Assembly (NCBI GenBank): GCA_016787525.1
Contig: JAEUUP010000042.1
Span: 1 to 64,000, forward strand
Reading direction: 5' to 3'
DNA from: Saprospiraceae bacterium
Lineage (GTDB): Bacteria; Bacteroidota; Bacteroidia; Chitinophagales; Saprospiraceae
Length of the DNA: 64,000 nucleotides
The notes beneath the pieces are model-generated. The model saw only the letters and a list, made by a program, of their open reading frames with translations. It made no database searches and had not been told where the DNA came from. The stretch's first letter is position 1. Each line of letters starts with the position of its first letter. Below are positions 17,729 through 26,530 of this stretch, piece by piece. Both the position numbers and the translations under genes were made by a program.

Positions 17729-18103
17729 TTATGAAGAAGAAGAGCGACTGAAAGCACGACCACCGAAACCACCTCGCGAAATGGTTGATTTTGTCGCATT
17801 AGAGCCTATATTTGAACTTCGACTCAAGCCACGAGAATAAAATCCTGTGCGTGTATAACCACCACTATACCCGCTGCTATATGCCCCTGATGTACCATAA
17901 GGTCTAAAAGCATAATACCACAACAGTGCATTCCCTACACCATGGTGGTGTGTGCGTGAGTAACGAGCGGTTGTGTCAGAGCGCATATAGACTTTTTTAT
18001 CTGTTTTTTCGTCCCAATCGCCGCTTGCACCTTTTTGCTCTTTATTACAAGATGCTAAAGCTGCCGAAATAAGTACCAAGCTGACTATTTTTGATTTTTT
18101 CAT
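17729..18103 (-). CDS. Glycine/serine-rich lipoprotein
   Basis: 124 aa. A lipoprotein signal (VLISAALASC, Cys19) is followed by a charged stretch and a low-complexity C-terminal half rich in Gly, Ser, Tyr and Arg (SGAYSSGYSGGYTRTGFYSR), which is probably disordered. The family is unknown. It lies 12 bases downstream of the next lipoprotein gene on the same strand, so the two are almost certainly co-transcribed. Paired lipoproteins of this kind suggest an envelope structure, but no function can be given. Confidence 0.65.
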   Translation of the reverse strand: MKKSKIVSLVLISAALASCNKEQKGASGDWDEKTDKKVYMRSDTTARYSRTHHHGVGNALLWYYAFRPYGTSGAYSSGYSGGYTRTGFYSRGLSRSSNIGSNATKSTISRGGFGGRAFSRSSSS

Positions 18104-18115
18104 TACTCTTTGGTT

Positions 18116-18451
18116 TTATTTGACGGTAATATAAAATTCATAATCTTTTTGACCTGTTGCAGTTGTAGCATTGCCTTGTACATCTGCCGCCGGTAATGAG
18201 CCTGTTCCCAATGCGGGAATTGTATCTGTATGACGCAGTTCTCGCTCTAAGACACCATTTTTCCACACTTTATGAGAAGTTACCAATACATCGCGACTGT
18301 CTGGCAGATGTTCAGTGGTGATTTGGGTTTCAATCGCTCCATTTCGAGAGATATCTTTGGTTTCCACTTTGTCTTCATTGGAATTGTCGTCGTCACAACT
18401 CACAAAAAAAACCGTAGAAAAAGCTAAAAGAACAGGTAATAAACGTTTCAT
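18116..18451 (-). CDS. Small lipoprotein
   Basis: 111 aa from ATG 18451, which places the lipoprotein signal at the N-terminus (MKRLLPVLLAFSTVFFVSC, Cys19); a longer frame upstream is unlikely. An Asp/Asn-rich linker (DDDNSNEDK) follows, then a beta-rich domain. Not recognised. It precedes the glycine/serine-rich lipoprotein gene by 12 bases, forming a two-gene unit, and is followed upstream by small membrane and coiled-coil protein genes on the same strand. Confidence 0.6.
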   Translation of the reverse strand: MKRLLPVLLAFSTVFFVSCDDDNSNEDKVETKDISRNGAIETQITTEHLPDSRDVLVTSHKVWKNGVLERELRHTDTIPALGTGSLPAADVQGNATTATGQKDYEFYITVK

Positions 18452-18537
18452 TATCAATATTTTAAGGTAAAAAATAAAATAACACATTTCCGAAGACCAA
18501 AAGACTTCGGAAATGCAAATTCATGTCAATAATTGAG

Positions 18538-18723
18538 TTAGTTTTTATTCTCTAAATACTTAAAGACAAAATAAACTAAGCTACCAACAATGAGTAGCCA
18601 CAAAAGTGGTCCCATGATACGTAGAAAAAATAATACCAAAACAATAGCTCCTACAATAAGAAATATATTGCCATTTTTTCCACGCAATACTTTGATAATA
18701 TCATTTAAAACATTCTGAATCAT
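18538..18723 (-). CDS. 61-aa membrane protein
   Basis: 61 aa, mostly hydrophobic from residue 19 to 53 (FLIVGAIVLVLFFLRIMG, then LLWLLIVGSLVYFVFKYL), consistent with two closely spaced transmembrane helices; the N-terminal 18 residues are amphipathic and basic. No family recognised. It lies between the coiled-coil protein and the lipoprotein pair, 86 bases from the upstream start of the latter. Could be a small stress-type membrane protein, but this is a guess from size and topology only. Confidence 0.6.
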   Translation of the reverse strand: MIQNVLNDIIKVLRGKNGNIFLIVGAIVLVLFFLRIMGPLLWLLIVGSLVYFVFKYLENKN

Positions 18724-18822
18724 TGTTTTATAAATTTTAAGTTAAACCATTTTTTATATTAATGCGATTTTTAAATTTCGATAGCCAATGCTCAAACCCG
18801 TCTAAAAACCTTGATTTATTAG

Positions 18823-19515
18823 CTATTTCAAATAATTCTTCATATTGGCAACATCTTGCTCAATTTGACCCACGAGGTTTTGATATGTCGCCATAAAATC
18901 TTTCTGCGTTTGCTCTACTTTGACAGTTGATTGAATAATATCATCTTTCAATGTCATAACCTCTTTGCGATGCTGCTCGATTTCTTCAGTCAATCGTTTA
19001 ATTTGTTCTGCTTTTTGTTGCATCACAGCCTCCAAGTTATCTACTTGGCTTTGTTTATTACCAACTTGTGCAACGCGTTGATTTTCAGCTGCTTGCGAAA
19101 ATTTAGTATTTTCATTTTTCAAAACGTCTAGATAGTGCATTGCCGAATTGACCAATTTTTCAGACGTTGCGCCCATAGTCGAAGCCATCGCAAATGCTGA
19201 TTTATAACGTGTCGCTTCATCCATCGGCATATTTGCCAAGTTTTTGAGTGAGAGCTTAAACTCAAAATAGTCAAAGCCATCCAAGTTTGCTCCTTCCATT
19301 GCCCCAAACAGAGCTTGCATAAACTTCTCACTCACCGAGCCATCACTTACAGAAGTCGCGAAAGTAGGTTGTTGTACTGAGGGGGGTACTTCAGCCACAA
19401 CTGTTTCCTTTGAAACATTTGGATTAGCCTTCGGTTCTGGTTGGGTTGGTCGATTGACCGCATTAGGATCAGGTTGAATAAAAACACCTTTGAATTTTGA
19501 CCAAAAATCACTCAT
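18823..19515 (-). CDS. Coiled-coil protein of unknown function
   Basis: 230 aa, soluble. Residues 1-60 are a Pro/Asn/Gln-rich, probably disordered region; residues 65-130 are a compact helical segment (EKFMQALFGAME, GFDYFEFKLSLKNL, ATRYKSAFAMASTMG); residues 140-225 form a long coiled coil with heptads (QKAEQIKRLTEEIEQHRKEV). No catalytic motif. It is the first gene leftward of the oriC candidate, which is interesting given its coiled-coil shape, but no partition or initiation motif is visible. The 9-mer at 19376 encodes PSV in the disordered part. Confidence 0.6.
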   Translation of the reverse strand: MSDFWSKFKGVFIQPDPNAVNRPTQPEPKANPNVSKETVVAEVPPSVQQPTFATSVSDGSVSEKFMQALFGAMEGANLDGFDYFEFKLSLKNLANMPMDEATRYKSAFAMASTMGATSEKLVNSAMHYLDVLKNENTKFSQAAENQRVAQVGNKQSQVDNLEAVMQQKAEQIKRLTEEIEQHRKEVMTLKDDIIQSTVKVEQTQKDFMATYQNLVGQIEQDVANMKNYLK

Positions 19516-20594
19516 AATTTTTCGTTACGTTTTGAATTGATAAAAGAATAAGCATAAAAGTAAGAATAGAAGTTCAGAATGAATTGAATTTACCGATAAA
19601 TACAAGGGAAGACTCGGCAAAATTGCATTTTTTTTATCAAAATGAAAAAGTTGATAAGATGTGTTTTAGTAGTGCAAATTTGACATTTTATCTTTTTTCA
19701 AAAGGATCTGTCGTAATATCAGTTATCCAGGGTTTTGCCCAAAAGCCCTGTAGCGGCAAAGCCTCACCTAACCTCGATGTTTAAGAATATACAGAATTTC
19801 GGAATAGGTGAAATAACCAATTGATTATCAATCAATTAGCTATTTATCAACATATCCACAATATAAATCAGCTTACCCAATAAATTTTAATAGTTCTCAA
19901 AGACCCAATAAAGTTATAAACAAGCAATAAATAAATATATTTAATCCGTTGAAAATCAACTATAAGAAATATGGTGTTTTACACGATTAATGTTTGTAAA
20001 ATCGTTGAAATATCCTTGAGATATGAACATCTATCCACACCCTCTCAGTAAGCTTTCCGAAATTTGTGAATAACCGCCTGTTTCCACAGTTTAAAACACC
20101 CTAAATCCACGCCACATTCACAGAACTAGATGATTGTGTAAAAACCCAACTGCTAAACCACAAACTATACACATTCTGTTAATAACTACCTAAGAAATTG
20201 ATTATCAATTGTATAAAAGCCAAATACTTATGTGGATAAAGAAAAAAGTTTCCAACAGACCTGTGGGTGGAACAAATATTTCCACAGATATACACGAATC
20301 CACATCTCTAATAATAAGCATTTTTTTCAAAAAATAAAAAAAATTTAGTATTTTATATTACAAACGTTTTAATCCACCTAAAATTCGTGATTTGACTCAT
20401 ACAACAGCATGTTCCATTTTTATTGAAAAAACTTGAGTCACAATCTTAGAATACTGGCACTTGGACAAATACGGCACTATTTTTCATACAAAAATTGTAA
20501 CTACAAATAAAAAACACCGTTCTATATTTTAGAATCAAATAAATACATATATTTACAAAAAACGCAGTTCATAATATAAACTCATAATCCAGAC
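19516..20594. other. oriC: Candidate chromosome replication origin
   Basis: A 1,079-base gene-free AT-rich region with a dense set of DnaA-box-like 9-mers in 19852-20304. Exact TTATNCACA matches are the minus-strand boxes at 20065-20073 (TTATTCACA) and 20231-20239 (TTATCCACA). Near matches include ATATCCACA (19852), CTATCCACA (20031), GTTTCCACA (20080), ACATTCACA (about 20114), CTATACACA (20165), ATTTCCACA (20278) and GAATCCACA (20296). The stretch 20310-20360 is almost pure A/T, as expected for an unwinding element. TTGATTATCAA-type palindromes lie at 19821 and 20198. No dnaA gene is in the window. Seen: the clustering. Inferred: origin function. Confidence 0.6.
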
Positions 20595-21014
20595 ATGAAA
20601 AATTATTATTTTGATAATCTGTACTATACAACCACTGCATTTTCGAGAGAAATATCATCTATTACAGAAAATGCTTTCATGGATTTAGGCTTGACTCCGT
20701 CTGATGCTTACTTGATAATGGTTGTGAATGAAAAGCCTAATGTACAACCTACTGAAATCAGTGAGAAGATTTTGTTAGCACCTTCGACCATTACTCGGAT
20801 GATTGAAAAATTGGAAAAACGAAACATTGTTACACGAACGCAAGAAGGGAAATACACTTATGTGGCAGCAACGAGTAAGGGAAAAGACCTCTATCCCGAG
20901 ATTTTATCCACTTGGGACGATATTTATGAAGTTTTCAATCGGAAGCTTACGGGTGATACAATAAGGCAACTGGTGGAAATAACGAGCGAAGCGGCTAAAA
21001 AACTCAAATATTAA
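20595..21014 (+). CDS. MarR-family transcriptional regulator
   Basis: 139 aa, the usual MarR size. The winged helix is visible: helix 2 and recognition helix (VQPTEISEKILLAPSTITRMIEKLEKRN, in two runs around residues 53-82) followed by the wing (IVTRTQEGKYTYVAATSKG). Flanking helices should form the dimer interface. MarR proteins bind short palindromes near their own promoters and respond to small phenolic or oxidising signals; no ligand can be told here. It directly borders the candidate origin and is closed by a 14-bp-stem terminator. Confidence 0.9.
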   Translation: MKNYYFDNLYYTTTAFSREISSITENAFMDLGLTPSDAYLIMVVNEKPNVQPTEISEKILLAPSTITRMIEKLEKRNIVTRTQEGKYTYVAATSKGKDLYPEILSTWDDIYEVFNRKLTGDTIRQLVEITSEAAKKLKY

Positions 21015-21033
21015 GCGTAGGTGTTTTCATCAA

Positions 21034-21070
21034 AAAAGACGTTAAGAGTTGAATCTTAACGTCTTTTATT
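21034..21070 (+). terminator. MarR gene terminator
   Basis: AAAAGACGTTAAGA and TCTTAACGTCTTTT form a perfect 14-bp stem (21034-21047, 21054-21067, loop GTTGAA). It ends the MarR transcript and lies just before the stop of the converging DUF547 gene, so it may serve both. Confidence 0.85.
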
Positions 21071-21077
21071 CATTTGC

Positions 21078-21869
21078 TCACTGTTGGTTGAGTTGCCAAT
21101 CATATTCGAGATAATCAATCTCTGCATTTTCATTCAGTTGTATGTTTGAAAACTTATTGATAAACGCAATGACTGAGGGGGCATTCTTTTTGAAGTCACC
21201 TGCAAACCAAGTGAATATTTTTGACAACTCAGCTTTCTTTGGAGAAACGATTTTGTTTTTCAATACATCGTTGATAAACATGTGCATAACTTCATCCAGT
21301 TGCTTATCCAGCTTTTCGGCTACAAAAGCTTCGTTCAACAACTTGGGACATGATTTAGAGGCACAATTGATGGCTGCGTGTATGCGTGCATCTCTGAATT
21401 TGGGTCGCAAAATGCCATGTTCAATATTGTTCAAATTATATTTTTTACCTTCTATGGTAATAAAATCTATCTGCCATGTATCGCTGACAAATGGAATACC
21501 TTTCTGAACATCTTTGATGCTTTCAATCGGATAATGATTGCATATCAACTTGATAGTGAAAGCATTATATGCATTTATCCAATAAGCTTTTTGCTCATTG
21601 GGCTGCCAATATTTATCATTCGGCAAGTTTTGAGACAATAGACTTAAATACGCATTGAATAATACACTGTCCTTTATAAAACCTTCATAATTGACCCACC
21701 CCTCAGTATTGACATGCTTCCTGAGCAAGCTATCAAACGCAGCATGACTTATGGGCTTCGATTGTGAATCACGCTCTCTGACATGAAAACAGGCAACCAA
21801 ATTCATTGAAAAAACCAGTGTTAATATCTGGATAATTGGCTTTGTGGAAAAGTGGAAAACTATGTGCAT
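21078..21869 (-). CDS. DUF547 domain protein
   Basis: 263 aa. The DUF547 signature is clear: QKAYWINAYNAFTIKLI, then a basic stretch and the His/Cys segment ARIHAAINCASKSCPKL (about residues 165-182). The N-terminus is a signal or lipoprotein-like sequence ending near ACF, so the protein is exported; the family has no established activity, although the conserved His and Cys suggest an enzyme. Two 9-mer copies are inside (21172, 21699). Start ATG 21869 is divergent from the glutamate synthase-like gene. Confidence 0.85.
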   Translation of the reverse strand: MHIVFHFSTKPIIQILTLVFSMNLVACFHVRERDSQSKPISHAAFDSLLRKHVNTEGWVNYEGFIKDSVLFNAYLSLLSQNLPNDKYWQPNEQKAYWINAYNAFTIKLICNHYPIESIKDVQKGIPFVSDTWQIDFITIEGKKYNLNNIEHGILRPKFRDARIHAAINCASKSCPKLLNEAFVAEKLDKQLDEVMHMFINDVLKNKIVSPKKAELSKIFTWFAGDFKKNAPSVIAFINKFSNIQLNENAEIDYLEYDWQLNQQ

Positions 21870-22019
21870 TTCTTTAGATTTTTATAACTTTAGATTTTAA
21901 TACCCAAATTTAGACTTCAACTATCACGAATAATTCACAATTATTTTTTCACGGAAAAAGTAAAATAACGATAAAAAATACCATTTTTACAAAAATAAAA
22001 CAACCAAATCCAGTTCAAC

Positions 22020-23633
22020 ATGAGAAATGATTTTAAATATTTTGCTGTTATATCCACACTTGTAACAGCACTCGTCGGCTATTTTTTATGGCAACCTTTT
22101 TTGTGGCTCTTTGTACTGATTGCTCCATTAGTGATTGTGGGCATCTATGATATGTATCAAACCAAGCATGCCATCATGCGTACCTTCCCTTTAGTGGGTC
22201 GTGGTCGGTATTGGATGGAATGGTTGCGACCTAAAATTTATCAATATTTTGTCGAATCAGATATAGATGGTCGCCCATTCAACCGCACCGAGCGCAGTAT
22301 CGTGTATCAAAGAGCGAAAAAAGATGTGGATACCACACCATTCGGTACACAACTCAATGTCTATGAAGAAGGTTATGAATGGATGAATCACTCCATTGTT
22401 GCCAAAAACTTTGATGAATTGGAGCAAAATCCACGTGTTCTGATTGGAGGACCTGATTGCAAGCAACCATACTCTGCCAGCGTTTTTAATGTCTCGGCAA
22501 TGTCTTTTGGTTCACTCAGCACAAATGCCATTTTGGCTTTGAATGCTGGTGCAAAAATCGGTGGTTTTGCACACAATACAGGTGAAGGTGGCATCAGCCC
22601 GCACCATCTTACTGAGGGGGGCGATTTGATTTACCAAATCGGGACAGGTTACTTTGGTAGTCGGACAAAAGATGGGAAATTCTCTCCAGAGAATTTTTCA
22701 AAGACTGCAGCAAACCCCTCAGTAAAAATGATAGAAATCAAATTGTCGCAAGGGGCAAAGCCAGGTCATGGTGGTATTTTGCCTGCTAAAAAAAACACGC
22801 CTGAAATCGCAGCTATTCGTGGTGTTGAACCCTACACAGATGTTTTATCGCCGCCATTTCACTCGGCATTCAGCACACCGATTGAGTTGTGCCAATTTAT
22901 TGGTCAACTGCGACAGTTATCTGATGGCAAGCCTATCGGTTTTAAGTTGTGCGTCGGACACAAAAGCGAGTTCTTAGCTATTTGCAAAGCTATGGTCAAG
23001 ACGGGTATCAAACCCGATTTTATCAGTGTAGATGGTGGTGAAGGTGGTACAGGTGCGGCACCGTTGGAGTTTTCTAATTTTGTTGGTATGCCTTTCAAAG
23101 AAGCTTTGGCTTTTGTACACGATGCTCTATTAGGATTCGATTTACGCAAAGACATAAAAATCATCACCGCAGGCAAAGTGACGAGTGGTTTTCACCTTTT
23201 TAGAGCTATGGCATTGGGTGCAGATGCGTGCTATTCGGCACGTGCCATGATGATGGCTTTGGGCTGCATACAAGCCTTAGATTGTAACCGCAACTCATGC
23301 CCAACAGGTGTGGCAACCCAAGATCCCGAGTTGGTTAAAGGTTTGGTAGTAACTGACAAAAAAGTACGTGTCGCACAATATCATAAAGCAACCGTTCATG
23401 CTTTTGTCGAATTATTGGGTGCAGCAGGTTTGAGTAGTGCCAATCAGATTCGACGTTCTATGGTCAATCGTCGTGTAACGGTAAGTGATGTGAAACGATA
23501 TGATGAACTCTATCCATATCTTAAAAAGGGGTGTTTGTTGAATGAAGAAATGATTCCAGAAAAGTGGAAACCGTATATGAATGAAGCTACTGCGGAGAGC
23601 TTTATCAAAAGTTTTGAGGATTTGACTGCTTAA
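22020..23633 (+). CDS. FMN-binding glutamate synthase-family protein
   Basis: 537 aa. Matches the stand-alone form of the glutamate synthase central/FMN domain (the GltB domain 2 type), preceded by two N-terminal membrane helices (residues about 9-45). Characteristic segments are VSAMSFGSLS, HNTGEGGISPHH, GAKPGHGGILP, SVDGGEGGTGAAPLE and CNRNSCPTGVATQ, the latter carrying cysteines for the iron-sulfur cluster of the large family. The exact donor and product of such membrane-linked proteins are not known. Two motif copies (22611 TEG, 22715 PSV) lie in loops. Convergent with aroA across a long hairpin. Confidence 0.88.
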   Translation: MRNDFKYFAVISTLVTALVGYFLWQPFLWLFVLIAPLVIVGIYDMYQTKHAIMRTFPLVGRGRYWMEWLRPKIYQYFVESDIDGRPFNRTERSIVYQRAKKDVDTTPFGTQLNVYEEGYEWMNHSIVAKNFDELEQNPRVLIGGPDCKQPYSASVFNVSAMSFGSLSTNAILALNAGAKIGGFAHNTGEGGISPHHLTEGGDLIYQIGTGYFGSRTKDGKFSPENFSKTAANPSVKMIEIKLSQGAKPGHGGILPAKKNTPEIAAIRGVEPYTDVLSPPFHSAFSTPIELCQFIGQLRQLSDGKPIGFKLCVGHKSEFLAICKAMVKTGIKPDFISVDGGEGGTGAAPLEFSNFVGMPFKEALAFVHDALLGFDLRKDIKIITAGKVTSGFHLFRAMALGADACYSARAMMMALGCIQALDCNRNSCPTGVATQDPELVKGLVVTDKKVRVAQYHKATVHAFVELLGAAGLSSANQIRRSMVNRRVTVSDVKRYDELYPYLKKGCLLNEEMIPEKWKPYMNEATAESFIKSFEDLTA

Positions 23634-23643
23634 ACTTGAATTT

Positions 23644-23714
23644 ATAAACCGACAACAATAATTTCTCAGATTTTCTAACATAAAAAATCTGAGAAATTAT
23701 TGTTGTCGGTTTAT
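23644..23714. terminator. Bidirectional terminator with perfect 31-bp stem
   Basis: 23644-23674 and 23684-23714 are exact reverse complements, with a 9-base loop CTAACATAA. It fills the 84 bases between two convergent genes. The stem is much longer than a standard intrinsic terminator. Confidence 0.8.
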
Positions 23715-23717
23715 ATT

Positions 23718-24968
23718 CTATTTCACTTCAAACCCCAATTTCTGCAAATCTTCCCAAAACTGTGGATAAGACTTACCTACCACTTTGGGTTCTTCAATTT
23801 CTACTTCGTGAAACATAGCCAAAGGCGCAAAAGCCATAGCCATGCGATGGTCTTCATAAGTTGGAAATCTTGGTGTTTGTTCTATGTGGAACTTACCTTC
23901 AACCATAAAGTACTGTTTTTGAGACTTTTGTGTAAATCGTGCTGGCATTTTGACAAATGAAACACCTACTTTTGCCAATTCATTTTTCAAAGCGGCCACT
24001 CGGTCAGTTTCTTTGATAAATAAAGTTTCTAAACCTGTAAATAAACCTTGAACATTCTTTCCAGCACATACGACTGCAAAAGTTTGAGCAATATCAGGAC
24101 ATTTCACAAAATCCCATTCAAAAAATTCAGCAGGTGGATTGTCCGTTTTTTTCAATACAATACCCCCCTCAGTAAAAGTCGTGTCAACGCCAAAATGGAA
24201 ACCAATTTCATTTGCCACAGAGTCACCTTGCAAACTATCTTTGAACAAACCATTGAGCGTTAAATCCAATTCGTCTGCAAAAGCGGCCATGGCATAATAG
24301 TATGAAGCTGCCGACCAATCTGCCTCGACCGTCACTTCACGTGGTTGATAAGCTTGTTTTTCAACAGTAATCGTATTTTCCTCCCAAGTGTGTTGCACGC
24401 CAAAATAAGACATCAACGACAAAGTCATCTCAATATAAGGTCGGCTTACGATTGTGCCATCAAGTGTCAATTTCAAACCCTTGGGCAAAGTCGGTGCGAT
24501 GAGCAATAAAGCTGTGATGTACTGACTTGATGTATCAGCCGAAATAATCAAACCATCCGTAGCCAACGATTTGGGTGCATTAATTTTCAAAGGTGGATAC
24601 CCCTCAGTACCCAAATACTCAATGTCGCAGCCCAATGCCCGCAGTGCATTCACCAATTTACCAATAGGGCGTTGTTTCATACGTTCTGACCCTGTTAAGA
24701 TTTGTGTTCCTTCTTGCAATGAAAAATAGGCTGTCAAAAAGCGGAACGTCGTACCCGCTGCACCACAATCGAACGTGTCGTTATCTGTTTGAGCCAAGAG
24801 TTTGACCAAAGTTTGAGTGTCGTTCGATGTGGACAAATTGTGGATAGCAAACGGTTGTTCGCACAAAGCTTTGATGATGAGAATACGGTTAGAAATACTC
24901 TTAGAGCCATCCAAAGTGATTTCACCCACGATTCGGCGGTTAGGTTTTGATACTTTACAAGTTGTCAT
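23718..24968 (-). CDS. aroA: 3-phosphoshikimate 1-carboxyvinyltransferase
   Basis: 416 aa. EPSP synthase of the shikimate pathway: transfers the enolpyruvyl group from PEP to shikimate-3-phosphate in the cytoplasm. Recognisable segments are DGSKSISNRILIIKAL (shikimate-binding), CGAAGTTFRFLTAYF, a second-half FIKETDRVAALKNEL and the C-terminal TYEDHRMAMAFAPLA. I chose ATG 24968 because it gives a typical N-terminus; a TTG five codons upstream is an alternative. Two 9-mers (24165, 24600) encode TEGG and TEGY. Ends against the long hairpin. Confidence 0.96.
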   Translation of the reverse strand: MTTCKVSKPNRRIVGEITLDGSKSISNRILIIKALCEQPFAIHNLSTSNDTQTLVKLLAQTDNDTFDCGAAGTTFRFLTAYFSLQEGTQILTGSERMKQRPIGKLVNALRALGCDIEYLGTEGYPPLKINAPKSLATDGLIISADTSSQYITALLLIAPTLPKGLKLTLDGTIVSRPYIEMTLSLMSYFGVQHTWEENTITVEKQAYQPREVTVEADWSAASYYYAMAAFADELDLTLNGLFKDSLQGDSVANEIGFHFGVDTTFTEGGIVLKKTDNPPAEFFEWDFVKCPDIAQTFAVVCAGKNVQGLFTGLETLFIKETDRVAALKNELAKVGVSFVKMPARFTQKSQKQYFMVEGKFHIEQTPRFPTYEDHRMAMAFAPLAMFHEVEIEEPKVVGKSYPQFWEDLQKLGFEVK

Positions 24969-25108
24969 ACGTTTGAAAATCAATTAGTTTTGCTGAAATT
25001 GCAGCACAAATTTAGGTATTTCAAACAAAAACAGCAGATATTTTCAAAATACCTGCCTTTTTAAAGTTTGTTTTATGAAAAATAGTAATTTTAAATCAAA
25101 AAACGAAG

Positions 25109-25777
25109 ATGTCCGATTACATATCACGTTTACGAAATTTACTCGAACAACACAGCGATGAAAAAACAGCTGATTGGTCTTATGCCTACATGAAGGAGCA
25201 ATTTGCCTTTTTCGGCATCAAAGCACCGCTGCGAAATGCTCTTTTCAAGCAGTTTTTTGTAGAAAATACCCCCCCTCAGTATAGTGAGCTTTCAGACCTT
25301 GTCTGGACACTTTGGTTAGAGCCAGAACGCGAGTTTCAGTATTTTGCCATCGAGTTATTGGTAAAATACAAAAAACAATGGACTGAAGATATTATTGAAC
25401 TGTTTGAAAAGATGATTGTCCACAAATCGTGGTGGGACTCTGTGGATTATATCAGCAGTAGTTTGATTTCTCTTTACTTCAAACAGTTTCCACATCAAAT
25501 CAAACCTATCACTGAGGGGTGGATAGATACGGGCAATATGTGGCTACAACGCGTGTGTTTGATATTTCAACTGAGCTATCGTCAGAAAACGGATACTGAA
25601 TTGATGTTTAAATATATTTGCTTGTTGAATCATTCAAAAGAGTTTTTCATACAAAAAGCCATCGGTTGGGCATTGCGACAACATGCTCGGACAGATGCTG
25701 ATAGTGTTAAAAACTTTGTGGAAAACACATCTCTCGCACCCATCAGTAAACGAGAGGCTATGAAGCACATCTCATAA
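25109..25777 (+). CDS. AlkD-like DNA alkylation repair protein
   Basis: 222 aa. Member of the HEAT-like DNA alkylation repair family, whose AlkD proteins excise positively charged alkylated bases (N3- and N7-alkyl) without base flipping. Family features are the N-terminal helix pair with MKEQFAFFGIKAPLRN, WLEPEREFQYFAIELL, HKSWWDSVDYISSSLI and the C-terminal FIQKAIGWALRQHART, matching the usual length. Two 9-mer copies (25272 as PPQY, 25511 as TEGW). The gene is independent of its neighbours. Confidence 0.88.
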   Translation: MSDYISRLRNLLEQHSDEKTADWSYAYMKEQFAFFGIKAPLRNALFKQFFVENTPPQYSELSDLVWTLWLEPEREFQYFAIELLVKYKKQWTEDIIELFEKMIVHKSWWDSVDYISSSLISLYFKQFPHQIKPITEGWIDTGNMWLQRVCLIFQLSYRQKTDTELMFKYICLLNHSKEFFIQKAIGWALRQHARTDADSVKNFVENTSLAPISKREAMKHIS

Positions 25778-25887
25778 GCTTAGAAGGACTTTTGTATTTC
25801 TATGGGCTGGTGGCATAGGCGAATATGAAAGAGTTTGTATTTATTTGAACCTTTTATGTGTATTTTTGTCATAGGTAAAAAGTTTTT

Positions 25888-26364
25888 ATGGTGGAAAAAG
25901 AAAATAAAGAAAAAAACGAAGAACCACTCTTTGTGAATCCGATTGACCCGACAAAGGTAGCCGAAAACCCAGGCTTGTTGCCTTATGCACATACCGCAGG
26001 TGGTGCAGTCATTCGTCCCGAAGACAAAGGCAGAATCAAAGGCAATGCAATGATGGCGATGTACGAGCAAACTGAACGCCAAATGAACCAACTGAAAGAG
26101 CAGATGGAAACGTTGATGGCACAAGCCCAATCGCTACAACGACGCAAGCAGATTTCAGAAGTGATTTATGAAGCGACCATTAATTTTCGTCCTGTAGTCG
26201 GACACGTCTATCATTTATATGAAAAAAAAGATGGCTCTCATACTATTTCTCTTGTAGCACCTGATGAGTGGGGGCGCAGACAGCCTTATATATTTTTGGC
26301 GACTGTGCAGTTGTTGTATGACCACACTTGGGAGGTTTTAAAACAAGCTGAAGACTTTAAATAA
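25888..26364 (+). CDS. DUF2452 family protein
   Basis: 158 aa. Resembles the DUF2452 family of Bacteroidota: an N-terminal VNPIDPTKVAENPGLLPYAHT segment with a following glycine-rich turn, a helical middle part (EQTERQMNQLKEQMETLM) and a C-terminal VVGHVYHLYEKKDGSHT region. No catalytic residues are obvious, and the family's function is unknown. Start ATG 25888. No 9-mer is present in the gene. Confidence 0.75.
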   Translation: MVEKENKEKNEEPLFVNPIDPTKVAENPGLLPYAHTAGGAVIRPEDKGRIKGNAMMAMYEQTERQMNQLKEQMETLMAQAQSLQRRKQISEVIYEATINFRPVVGHVYHLYEKKDGSHTISLVAPDEWGRRQPYIFLATVQLLYDHTWEVLKQAEDFK

Positions 26365-26530
26365 ACATTTCCTTTCTTTTATCTATCAAAATCCGTTTTT
26401 GATATAAATAAATATGCCACTGGGGGTCATTAGACTAACATTGTCTTGTGAATTTTAAGATGTGGTGTGAATTTTGAAATATGGCTAATAAAATTCATGT
26501 TTTATCATTTTGTCAAAAACAGGACTTACG

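Noticed and set aside
26413-26430. CACTGGGGGT as a copy of the 9-mer
   Set aside because: Differs in the core at the AG step and lacks the ATACTGAG part; treated as chance.
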